Below, piece after piece: positions 53,824-64,000 of a stretch of DNA of 64,000 nucleotides. The stretch covers positions 31,148,888 to 31,212,887 of the forward strand of contig NC_063260.1 of NCBI RefSeq assembly GCF_019578655.1, given 5' to 3'. A program made the position numbers and the translations under genes. The stretch comes from Ricinus communis. Its lineage: Eukaryota > Streptophyta > Magnoliopsida > Malpighiales > Euphorbiaceae. A model generated the notes under the pieces. The model searched no databases, was not told where the DNA came from, and saw only the letters and a list, made by a program, of their open reading frames with translations. The stretch's first letter is position 1, and each line of letters starts with the position of its first letter.

Positions 53824-56800
53824 CAGAAGAACAATGACTGCCAATGCAAATTCAAAAAAGCAAACTGAAGAAACAATTCATGAGAAGAAAATTTGGCTAC
53901 TTACAGAGAGAGAGAGAGGGAGAGAAGAGAAGGAGAGGGGTTTCTTTTCTGTGGGTAGTCCACCAAGTTTGGAGTGGAGATATTTTTATAGGGGAAAAAA
54001 GAGAGCAATCCCATAAAAAAGAAATAATTATGATCAGCAGTGGTGTCGGGAGAAGATAATGAGGATGAAGAGACGACCTGATTAATCAAGAATCTTTGAA
54101 TGATTAGTGATAATTAATTGGCTGATGTTAAGCATATTTAATCAATTTTCAAAAGATAATTATATTTTTCTTTTTCCCTTCCGTTTAATGTGTTGATCGC
54201 AGAAAGAGATAAGGGAGTGATAGACTTGGAAGAATGAGAACCAAATGATATTGCTGTGATTAAAAATTTTAGGTACCAAAAATTTATTAAAATAAAAAAG
54301 GGGAAAATGCATCCAATAATAAGAAAAGGAAAGAGAGAGACTTGGTTGAATATACACCAATTGAACATTTGGTATCAACTTGGAACTTATGAGTCTCTTT
54401 CTCTTTCTCTGTCTGTCTCTCTGAAGTGAAAATCTGGAAAACAATGCACATGATTAGTACTCAGCCCAACCGCATAACTGTAACTGTTGAGTCTATGTCG
54501 GCACCTACGTGGCAGCGATTAGAGTCACATGCATGTTCAAATCCGTATCGCTTTAGTCCCACTGCTCAACTCTTTTTTCATCTCAGAAATTCAATTTTGA
54601 TGTAAGTCTAAGTAAAATAAAACAATCTTAATGTCAATTAACGCCAACATCAATTAATTCGCCAAATACCCATTTTGAAAACAAATTTACATTGAAATTT
54701 TTTAAGTGATTTGGATCCAAATCATTAATCGTAATTGAGTTAGAATTTAGATGATGATGCACGTGTCTTGCTTATAATTAAAAGGACACTAGTATCTTAA
54801 CTCTTTGATTTTATGATTTCATGCCCTAACTTCTTACTACAGCATTTCCTCATTCAAGTCTATATAATAATACCCACTTTTAATAATATCTTCTGTACTC
54901 CCTTTTTATGGACAACAAAAATCCCTCTGTTCTATAGAATGTACCAATCTTTTCAATTAGGCAACGTGGCCTTCTGGCTATGTCAATATATAGTTTATTT
55001 TCTTTTCTTGGGAGGAAAATATATTTATATGTAATAATTTGCCACCATTACATTTGTCTTTCCATGGAGCATGATATCAGGCTTACTGTCAGAGGACAGA
55101 GTTAAAAAGAGTTTTAGAGTGATCTTCGAGCGCAGCTGAATTAAGAGATTAGCCATCCGGCTGTGGTGCACACAATAATTGATTTATGATACGACTTGAC
55201 TGTAATGTCGGGAAATAGAATAGAGAAGATGCATGTAAAATACTGTTTAATTTGAAAGAGTTAAGTTAATTAAACTGGAGTTGTATGCATAAGAGGATAT
55301 GGAATTTTGGGTGGTATAAATTGGATGCCTTATCTGGGAGATGGTCCACGGAAAAGCATGTGATAGCACCACATCACGAACAGCAAGTTTAGGGTTGAGT
55401 TCCCCAACGTATTTACCTCTCCTCCTCCTCCTCCAACTCAACCCCTCACTAATACTAAATCATCTTTCCTTGCTTATAATTAGAATTACAACCCCAATCA
55501 CAATCTTAATTATGCATGATCAGCCTCGTCTTAATTTATAGGTAAACACTTTTGTTTAAGTGGCAGATAATAATAAAGTTTTAACAAGATTTTAAATAAA
55601 GAGCCACGCACTGTCATTTTAATTTTATTAATGGGTAGTTATTTACAGCATAAAATGTAAAGAGTTTTTCCAAATTAATTGTATTATTTTTAATAACAGT
55701 GCAGTTTTGTTCAACTTATTGCTATTACGAGATATGTTTATTTGCACAATCAATATATATGTGACACTTATCACTTCGAGTCAGAAGACAAATCTCTTTA
55801 GATCAGCATTATTTCTGCATATCACATATATGTAAAATTGCACCAATATGTCATCTATATTTTAGGTTTAACCTTCAACAAATTGCTTTGCTTTATCCAT
55901 CTAAACTCAAATTAAATATGAAAAAAATACATAAAATGCAAATACCAACTCTCCATAAATTAGAGTACTCTTCATGATGGACAAGCTTTTATTATCGCCT
56001 TATACTAAAAATATATATTTTGTATACTTATAACTCATATAAATAAAGAAATTTTTTTTTCAGATATGTTACTGTTAAATACTAAATTCAGATTGACTGT
56101 ATTAAGATATGATTATCATTATTGTTTATTTCCTCAAACTCCCTCTAACTTAAGTATTAGAAGGTCTTTGATTATGATTTTGAAGTTACTATATTGCAAA
56201 GAGAACAAATTTTGTCAACATCATATTGGAGAGTGAATCAGACTTCTCCAATAATAAGTTTTATTGGTTACTATAAATTGATATTAGTATATATAGTAAC
56301 TGTTATTTCTTTGCTTCCATGAAAATACAAAATTGGATGGAATTGATGTCCTTTGATCTGACATATGGACGCATATAATTAAAATAAAAATAAAAATTGA
56401 AATGAATGAACATATATAAGTACAGGTATAATTGCCGACGATGGAAAAGCACTCACTATATAATATAAGATCTTTCTGGTAGCCGATTGATGATTGAATT
56501 TCTCCAAGGGTCTAAGGCGAGTGGTAGGATTAGCATAGCAGGTCATGTCATTGTTGTGAGACTATTTTGGTGATTTGAGAATCAATGTGTATGTTTAATT
56601 TCGCAGCATTCAATCATTAATAGGACCCTTATACTACAGTCTTATACCCTTTTCCTTCTAATTAATTAATTACTATATATGCAAGTTTTAGAAAGCTAAA
56701 TGCATTGACGCGTGGCATCTTACCCATTGGCCAGCGTCAGCTCCCATTCCACCCTGCTAACAATCATGTGGATTGCTGGACAGATGCTTCTGCAAGCTTC

Positions 56801-58321
56801 TTCAATTCCTGTCATTGCAACGTTGATGTTATTAATATTATTATTATTATTTTTAACCATGAAGAAGTGGGCATGGTACGCAGGCAAAGACTACACACCC
56901 CCACCTGATATTTGTCAGAGAACATATTGCTGCCTTTCTTGAAACCCACTAAATTCACTATCTCTCTCTCTCTCTCACTCCCTCTGATAAGGGTTATTAA
57001 TTAGTGGAGGACTCGTAACAGCTAGTAAATTAGGGTACAACTTAGCTAAGTCACAGCAATATCAGAGGCATATAGTTTGGATAGATGTTTTTGTGGTTCA
57101 CTGCACATAACTAATGCTATTTACTTAATTGGTCCAATTATTATGTTTTTCTTACCTAATCTTTTGCTGCAACTATAAAAATAGGTTATAGTTATTGTAT
57201 AATGAAAGATAACGCAAAGCAAGCTTTTCTTTCTCATGTTTTCTTCTCTGAAGGATATTTGGGAAAAGGGAAACCGGCAATATAATGTTCACCAACCAGC
57301 TGGAGCTGAGAAAAAGATGAAGATGGAGACCTTTTAAAAATTTTTGGCATTCAATTTTTATGACAGTACTAATACTTAAAAGTGCTGGACTGACACCTCT
57401 GACAAAGAAAACTGACTACTAAAGCCATATGGCATGTCTCATTTAAGTTGATTAACCTGAACCTAACTGGACCAACTTGGATCTGAATCATTAATTTGGA
57501 AAGCCAGTTATTAATTATGTATAGTTAGGAAATCATGTCAGGTTAAACTTAATAATTCTACAGAATACCAAGTCTATTTCATTTGGCTGTAGCAAAATTT
57601 GTAACACCACGAATAAATGTATAACTGTGAATGTGGTAATGTTCAGTAATCTCAACCGGATTTAGTTAGCTCCTTCAGTAACATAATAGTATCAAGCACC
57701 TGATTTAAGTGGTGTAACAAGAATCAGAAAAGAAGTGGAAAGAATTGTGCATCAGAAACATTATGTGGTTTTGGAAGAATGATGATGAAATGATTTCGAC
57801 AACCTGATAGCTGCTTTCTGTATAGTAGTCGGCAGTTCCTGGAAAATATCTCACGACAAATATCTGAAAAATGTGATTTTATTTAATTGGCCAACGAGTT
57901 TTGTTGATGGAAGCTAAGGCCCACATCATCGTCGATTTAGAGTGGCCCACTGGTCTGGCTTCTGAGCTCTCACTATCTCTTCACTGCTTCCTTTGCGCAA
58001 AAATAAATAAATAAATAAATTCATGTGACCCGGTTTTTCTTTTTTAATTTTTTTATGACTTTTTCTTAAAAGTTATTATACGGACAGTTGTTTATTTTTT
58101 TTAAAATTTTGTTAAAAAAATATATTAAAAATATATTTAAAAAATTTAAAAAAAAATATTAATTTAATTTTAATTATTATGAAATCAACCAAATGAGATA
58201 AATTTATCATTTTATTTTATTTTTTTTATAACAACTAATGTATTTTAACGATATATAAAAATATGTGTTTTAAAAATCAACAAAGTGATACACAAATTGA
58301 CTCGTTTAAGAAACCAGTTCT

Positions 58322-58352
<31 letters not shown>

Positions 58353-59640
58353 CCCCTCATCCTTCCACAAAAACAAAATCCCCCTCCCTCCCACCTTCTT
58401 TTTGTTCGTAATATAGATTATTCTTAGGCAATGCACCGGCGAAGTTTGTAATTCTCATGCACTGTGAAGGCACAAATATATGGCAATAACTAATAGAAAT
58501 TTTGTCAAACACTTGGTATGCTTTCTGAGCAATTACCTTTGCTAATATCTTGTGAAAATGTGGGCTTAAAAATTTCTAAAAAGTCTATATCTTCTGCATT
58601 CGCCAGAATTGAGTAGAAATTGAACCTTATTCCATTTGTTTACGCTATATGTTATTTTGATTTTTCTTTCTAATTGCGTCATTAAACAATTCCAAGGAAT
58701 TTACATAAAATGGATTAATCCAACGTCATCCTCTTATTTGGACCCTTTTCTTTCTTTTTATTTTCCTTTTCAGTTTGGTCAATTTAAGTTTTTATATTTA
58801 TTCTTAAAATGACATTAACTTACCATTAAATTAAAACATCGTGCAGCCACAAACTTAATCTGACAGTTAACGTAATTACCGACTTGATTAAAGTCTAAAA
58901 ATATTATAATTTGTAATTAAAAAATAGAAAACATCATATATATTTAGGTATGGGATTTAATAAATTTATTTTTCAATTAGTGCCCTGCCCAATTGAAAAA
59001 GCATCTCATAGTGAATTCTTTTCAATTAAAAGAAATCCTGATTGCCTTCATTTTTTTTTTTTTAAAGGATAATTACCTTCATCTTGGAACGTTGATTAAG
59101 GTAACATCAATTATCAAGCATTTCATTATCACCACTTAATTATCTTTCAAAACGCACTTAATTATTGATTAATATCTCTTGCCATGCATTTAATTATCAT
59201 CAATAACCATCCTAGTCATTGTTAGTCGACACTGATCGACATTTCGTCCCCTAATTCTATCCTTATTTATCTTTGTCACTATCATAAAAAACGTCATTGG
59301 TGATTCCATGATTTTCACAAACAACAAATATATAAATCACGAATGTGCAAAGAATTTCAGAAAACAAATAAAATTAGAAAATTATATATTATCCTTTAAT
59401 TAGTTGTAAAATGAAATTTCAGAGTTGGAGAAGGTAATTAAGTATTCATCCAAACTAAGATTATTGTGAGAGAAAAATGATATATTTGTTTATAATGATC
59501 ATACCGTTATACCCACCAGCCAACCGTTTCAGGTTTTGCTTGTAAAATTGGCATTTGCACTCCGTTTGAAGCTGAGCTATGTGTCACGTGAGTTTTGTTT
59601 TATCTCCAAAACTTTGCTCTTACTTGGTTTGATTTAAATT
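53824..59640. other. Gene-poor region between GA2ox and the gypsy element
   Basis: About 5.8 kb, AT-rich, with CT tracts near 56961-56976 and 58326-58352. The small frames at 53834-54444, 55247-55541 and 56705-56942 are low-complexity or open with non-ATG codons, and none resembles a known family. No tRNA, and none of the conserved miRNA sequences I searched for, was found. Confidence 0.6.
58326..58352. repeat. (CT)n microsatellite
   Basis: About 13 CT units followed by a C-rich tract. Confidence 0.9.
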
Positions 59641-59649
59641 CAAGATAGT

Positions 59650-60145
59650 CGGCCTACCCTTGATTGCCAAACCCGTGAATGAGAGCAAATATCCTTGAAT
59701 TCACGAAAGTGGCACCGAAAGAGCAAGAGTTGTGGAAGTGTATACTTGTATTGATTAATTCACACTAAAGCTACTTACAATGAGCACACTTCTCTCATGC
59801 TTCTCTTCCTTCATATCTTTCACACACTCACACACACTTTACAAATGGTACAAGGAAGGGTATTTATAGCATTTTCGCTCTCTATGACAACATCGTTCCT
59901 CGGTGTTGGGGTTCTGTTGGCGTGAAGGTGCTGCATGGAACATCGGGCCGGTAGTGGTTCAGGGAACACTAGGTAATATGGTCAGTGTTACCCCATCAGT
60001 GGGTACCAGCTTCCTAGGCCTTCTGGAGGCCTTTCGTGATTTGTATTCAACCAACACGGGCGTGTCCCGGCGCTGGTCAACACGGGAAGTGTTGTTCAAC
60101 ATGGGCCGTTGTGCCCTTCCCTGCTACTGCGAGGCGGGCGTGACA
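59650..60145 (-). repeat. 3' LTR of the chromovirus
   Basis: The minus strand begins TGTCACGCCCGCCTCG at 60145, directly after the polypurine tract. It contains a TATA box (GCTATAAATA, 59861-59870) and ends in an AT-rich region without a clear CA terminus that I can fix. The end coordinate at 59650 is approximate. Confidence 0.65.
59861..59870 (-). promoter_or_regulatory. TATA box in the chromovirus LTR
   Basis: GCTATAAATA on the minus strand, about 280 bp into the LTR, the expected U3/R arrangement. Confidence 0.6.
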
Positions 60146-60157
60146 TTCTCCCCACTC
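60146..60157 (-). other. Polypurine tract of the chromovirus
   Basis: GAGTGGGGAGAA on the minus strand immediately before TGTCACGCC. Confidence 0.8.
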
Positions 60158-60179
60158 AACTGCAGCTCTGCTGCCCCCT

Positions 60180-61350
60180 CGTAGCTTTAATTTTCTCCTC
60201 AAATTGCCACAAGTCGCGAATTGGCTCCCACCTTGCCTCACTCCTCGGGAGTCCCTTCCACTTGCATTAAAACTCCGCCATGGGAGGTTGATTGATTGTG
60301 GCACCTTACGCTGGGAGATGATGTAGTCCACTTCTTTGTCACCGAGCCCGCACATTCAAAGGAGCTCAGACTCTCTTACGGGGTCATCATGATCCTCCTT
60401 GTAGGGCTTCAACAGCTTACGTGGAAAACAGGATGAATCTTGATGCCAGGGAAGTTCAGACTTCAGACGCCCACCTCCTGTTCGTTTAATAATGGGAAAG
60501 GCCATCATATACTATTCTAGCTGAGCCCCTGGAAGGTCCAAATGTTATCTTGACAGCGCGAGAAAGCACTTTATCTTGAAACCAAACCCATTGGTCTCTT
60601 CATTCTTCGTTCTTTCCGTGCAGTCGAAGTACGCTATTCCGCCTACTCTGTACATTGAGCGCAAAAGTGAGGCAAGTGGAACCCGCCCAGACCTTGAGTC
60701 TGAGGTGAGCACGTACTCGACTGGCCAACGGCACTGCTCGTCTTCGACTTGCGGTTGGTGGAATGCGGTAGATATGCAGCGTATATAGGTGGACCGCATC
60801 GCAACATCGCAACCGCCCGAAGTTGCACATCTCAGGCAACTGCCCAATCTCACGAAGCACTTAGGATTCACACTCACGAATAAAGTGCTCAAGGTGCATC
60901 GCATCAGTCGGGTTTCACTTAGCCCGGGGTAGGGGCTTGATAGAGCCTGACCCGATGGGCCGGCTTGATTCGCGTCCACTCAGTCAATGGACCACCCGAA
61001 AGTGTCCTGCTGGCGAGTGAAGTGTCAGCTATGGATTTGGCCACCCCGACTGGGTATAGGCGGGGTCAGCTCATAAAACCTGAGGGCGGGACGGTCGCCG
61101 GAAGAAAGATGAAGAGACAGTTTAGAAGGCAGAAGCCATCCACCACCACCCGAGATCCATGCATAGGAAGGGCACAAATCACACACCATCTCGGTCTCTC
61201 TCGAGGTGTGGTCTCGGAATAGTGGCTCTGGACCACCCGTCAGCATCATGCTCCATCTCTCGTTGCAAGGACAGTAAGTCGCTCAGGCCTCTCCTCCTCC
61301 CCCGTGCGAGGCCAGTAGCATTTCCTCCAAGCAAGCCATTGTTCGATTGA
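60180..61350 (-). pseudogene. Chromovirus integrase remnant and chromodomain
   Basis: The chromodomain is recognised near 60300-60340 (DKEVDYIISQRKV) and, one frame over, WEPIRDLWQFEE near 60195-60235. The sequence before it shows LLKPYKEDHDDP (about 60390-60420), the usual end of integrase. Further upstream only short integrase-like pieces remain among stops. Chromodomains guide integration to heterochromatin. Confidence 0.7.
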
Positions 61351-61752
61351 ATGGATCAAGGGATGATGACTTACCTGGTCACGGCCACTCTCAAGTCTTC
61401 TTCCTTAGATTATCATCAGACAGACATATATATTCTCCTTTTGTGTAAAGCAAGTCTCCTTCTTCCAACCAAAACTGTAGTCTTACCTTCTCGAATAAGA
61501 AGCAGCAAAGTTCTTGGCCATTGGATCATGCTATCCTATCCCTTCGCCCTTTTCCCCCACTAGGTATCTGAACAAAGGTTTGCTCTTCCGGCTTGTACTC
61601 CATGACATAGTCAAATTCCAAGGAAGTCCTTAGCTTGCTTGCTTAGGTGTGAGCTTCTTGGTCTGTGTGAATGCGACATTATTGGTGTTTGACAACAAAC
61701 TTGCTCCCGAGCAAGTAGTGCCTCCAAGTCCGCAAGCAATGGACTATCGCGG

Positions 61753-62560
61753 TCATCTCTTTTCTTGCACCGTATACCTCCTTTCGGTGTCATTCAATTT
61801 AAAGGCTATCGGATGCCCTTCTTGCATGAGTACTCCACCAATAGCAAAATCGGAAGCATCCGTGGATCTCGAACGCTTTGTATAATGGAGTGCTAAGACC
61901 GGCTCCTCCATAATCGCCTTCTTTAGCCCTTCAAGGCTTCGACCCTTCTTTAGTAAGGGAGTGGCAATGGAAGAATAACCCTTAATGAACCTCCGGTAGT
62001 AGTTCACCAATCCAAGGAAAGACCTCAACTCCGTCGGCGGTTCCCAATCCCTGGATGGCCTTCACCTTTGAACCGTCCATCCTCAACTTCCCATTGCCAA
62101 CGACATGCCCAAGGAACGCCACTTCGTTGGGCAAACAAGCATTTCTCCCTTTTAACGTAGAGCTCGTTAACCCGCAAGGCTTTGAACACTAGCCTTAAAT
62201 GCTCTACGTTCTCCGCCGTGCTGTCAGACACCACAATATCATCTAGATAAACAACAACAAATTGATCAAGGTGAGGGAGGCAAGTACCTGTTCATCAATG
62301 CAATGCATGAGGCCAAGGCATGACAAGAAATTCATCGACCCATCTCTCACACTCGCATCTTTCCTTGAGGATGCATGTCCCCGGATCGTAGTACCGGGGC
62401 GGTAGTAAATCAGCTTAAACAACTTAGCACCAAGTTGATCAAAGATGTCCGCAATGTTAGAATCGGGTACTTATTCTTGATTGTAATCTTGTTCGGTATT
62501 TCAGTCAATGCATAACCAAGAGACCCATCATGCTTCTTCCGAACAACATAGCACCATACG
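61753..62560 (-). pseudogene. Chromovirus reverse transcriptase and RNase H remnant
   Basis: RNase H start: [19 protein letters not shown] and [20 protein letters not shown] (61753-62028). Reverse transcriptase C-terminal part: AENVEHLRLVFKALR and KREKCLF (62100-62234). Near 62470-62560, RKKHDGSLGYAL with TIKNKYPI marks the N-terminal finger region. Several frames are involved. Confidence 0.88.
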
Positions 62561-62879
62561 GAGCTTTGGACGGCCTTATATAGCCTCGCATCAGCAGCTC
62601 CTTAAGTTGCCTCCTTAATTCCTTCATGAGGCGCCATACCAGAAGTGGAAGGCGGGCTCATTGGCCTCCTCGTAGCTAGCTATCAATCTCGGTGGTCCAC
62701 TCTCTCTGGAGGAAGTTTCTTCTTCTAGCCCTCAAGGCGGCATAACATCTTTAAACTCATCAACTTTGATAGGGCTTGGAAGTGTAGGTTCATCAACATG
62801 GGTACCTCTTCCACTGGCTGGGTGTGCTGTGTTGGCTCCTTCCTTTTACCCCTGGTATGGCCGACACCATCTTATCTTG

Positions 62880-63681
62880 ATTTAACTCCTTTTATCGGCA
62901 CAACACAAGGTTGGCCATTCTCCATTATGCACATGGTGTTGGCATAAGGAACCAATAATGCCTTCACCATGTCGAGGGAAGTCCATACCAAGATAGAACC
63001 GCTGATCAGGAGCAATTGTGATATCGACCTTACCTTGCCATTGGCCTATTCGGATGTTAGTTCCTCTCGCAACGCCAATGATAGGTAATCTCTTTCGCGT
63101 TCACCCCTTTAATGAAGCCCTTTCCTTCTTGTAGTAAATTGACCACCTCTTTCGCCATGTATACCGGTCACCCAGTGTCCACCATGGCTTGAATACTCCC
63201 GCCTCCGATATTGGTCTCCACGTACATTCGTCCACGAGGCTTTTGCTCCACTTTGGCTTGGATAGCATTGAGAAGTCAAGGGAAGCAAGTCTCGCCTCCT
63301 CTTCCCTTTCTCTTGATTACTCAAGCTTTCCTCGCTTTGGACAATCATACCACGAGGTCCATCGATATGTGTTTCTCGGGGAAGAACTACGCCCGCCTTC
63401 CTTCTTCCACTTGCCCTTATCTTTGTATGAAGCCTTGCCCTTGGTGAAAGATTTTCCCTATCTCCACCACCTTTGTCACTACCTTCGTATTTCTTTACCT
63501 TTGGTTTAAATGAGTCCCTCCTCTTCAACTCTATCAAGGACTCGCCATCGCGGTGGCAAGGTCCTACACCTCGCCTTTCTAGCTCCAACCGAGCCCACCG
63601 AGATAACCCATCAGTGAAGGCATGAAAACTTCCTTTCCCCCAAATCGGAATCTCCAACATCAATTCGGAGAACTCCTTCAC
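62880..63681 (-). pseudogene. Chromovirus gag end and protease remnant
   Basis: Near 63180 the frames give QAMVDTG, the aspartic protease active site, followed by a stop and then YMAKEVVNLLQEGKGFIKG. Downstream are VARGTNIRIGQWQGKVDITI and a YLGMDF-type motif. Upstream lies Lys/Arg-rich gag sequence and part of a zinc knuckle near 63340. Frameshifts separate the parts. Confidence 0.75.
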
Positions 63682-64000
63682 ATATTCCGAATATGACCAT
63701 CTCTATATTGGAGACGTCAGGCTTTGACCTCGCCTCCTTCGGCATTGTCGGGATAGAATTGCTTCTTAAGCTCCCGAACAAAATCTTCCCAAGTATTAAT
63801 GGTGCAGGCCCTTTTCACATCCTCGCACCTCCGTCTCCACCGAATATCACACAAGTAGAGATACGGACTTTACCTTAGTGGTGTCGCCCACGATGCCCAC
63901 CGCCTCAAAGTATCCCTCCAAGTTCCACAGGAAGTTGTCGATCTCCTCGCATTCCTCGCCACCGTAGGCTTCAGAGCATCGACTTCACCTTCACTCTTTG

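Larger units (their letters stand above)
59650..64000 (-). mobile_element. Degenerate Ty3/gypsy chromovirus, 3' LTR to gag, running off the window
   Basis: A GC-rich block on the minus strand. From right to left it holds gag end and zinc knuckle, protease, reverse transcriptase, RNase H, integrase remnants, a chromodomain, polypurine tract and 3' LTR. The integrase-chromodomain order defines chromoviruses. Every domain is split over several frames by small indels and stops, so the copy is dead. The left LTR limit is uncertain (between about 59640 and 59760) and the 5' LTR is outside the window. Confidence 0.85.

Noticed and set aside
53834..54444. Small frames around the GA repeat
   Set aside because: Composition driven by (GA)n and poly-purine; no coding signal.
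56705..56942. 67- and 76-codon frames with a hydrophobic stretch
   Set aside because: Open with TTG and GTG, no homology recognised, no splice support.
59903..60184. 93-codon plus-strand frame
   Set aside because: Antisense to the chromovirus LTR and chromodomain end.

Overview
The window is nuclear DNA of a flowering plant, most likely a rosid-type eudicot. The genes are split by short AT-rich GT-AG introns, and the families present are plant families: DUF26 receptor kinases, class III peroxidase, NDR1/HIN1-like LEA2 proteins and C20-gibberellin 2-oxidase. Intergenic DNA is strongly AT-rich. I built exon models by hand; every intact model has consistent splice phases and total coding lengths divisible by three.

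Layout. Positions 1-17133 hold a receptor-kinase cluster on the minus strand: a 5' fragment of a cysteine-rich receptor-like kinase (CRK) cut by the window edge, one complete CRK (2507-5257), and a third CRK (14556-17133) with one frameshift in exon 1. A ten-exon plus-strand LPXD gene (mitochondrial lipid A-type acyltransferase, 11162-13487) lies between the second and third CRKs. Positions 18947-28743 carry three NDR1/HIN1-like (LEA2) loci on the minus strand: one pseudogene and two intact single-exon genes. A decayed Ty1/copia element with both LTRs (about 20293-25240) sits between the pseudogene and the intact pair. A four-exon class III peroxidase lies at 30974-32361. The next 10 kb is gene-poor, with an inverted-repeat-bounded element and a possible small unannotated transcript. 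Positions 42507-44661 encode an uncharacterised five-exon single-pass membrane protein. RP1 (PPDK regulatory protein, 46036-47496) and a C20-type gibberellin 2-oxidase (48428-51085) follow on the minus strand. About 8.5 kb without recognisable genes leads to the right end, which is a GC-rich, heavily frameshifted Ty3/gypsy chromovirus whose 3' LTR starts at 60145 and whose gag end runs off the window.

The gene order CRK - LPXD - membrane protein - RP1 - GA2ox matches, in reverse, what I remember of Arabidopsis At4g21230 (CRK27), At4g21220 (LPXD2), At4g21215, At4g21210 (RP1) and At4g21200 (GA2OX8). CRK - LPXD - LEA2 matches the sister segment At4g05200-05220. The window therefore looks like an ancestral, unfractionated version of both segments. 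The genes do not form one pathway; they share an ancient neighbourhood. I found no clearly new biological system. The best leads are the uncharacterised membrane protein, the altered DUF26 in the complete CRK, and the candidate small gene near 34.2-35.5 kb.
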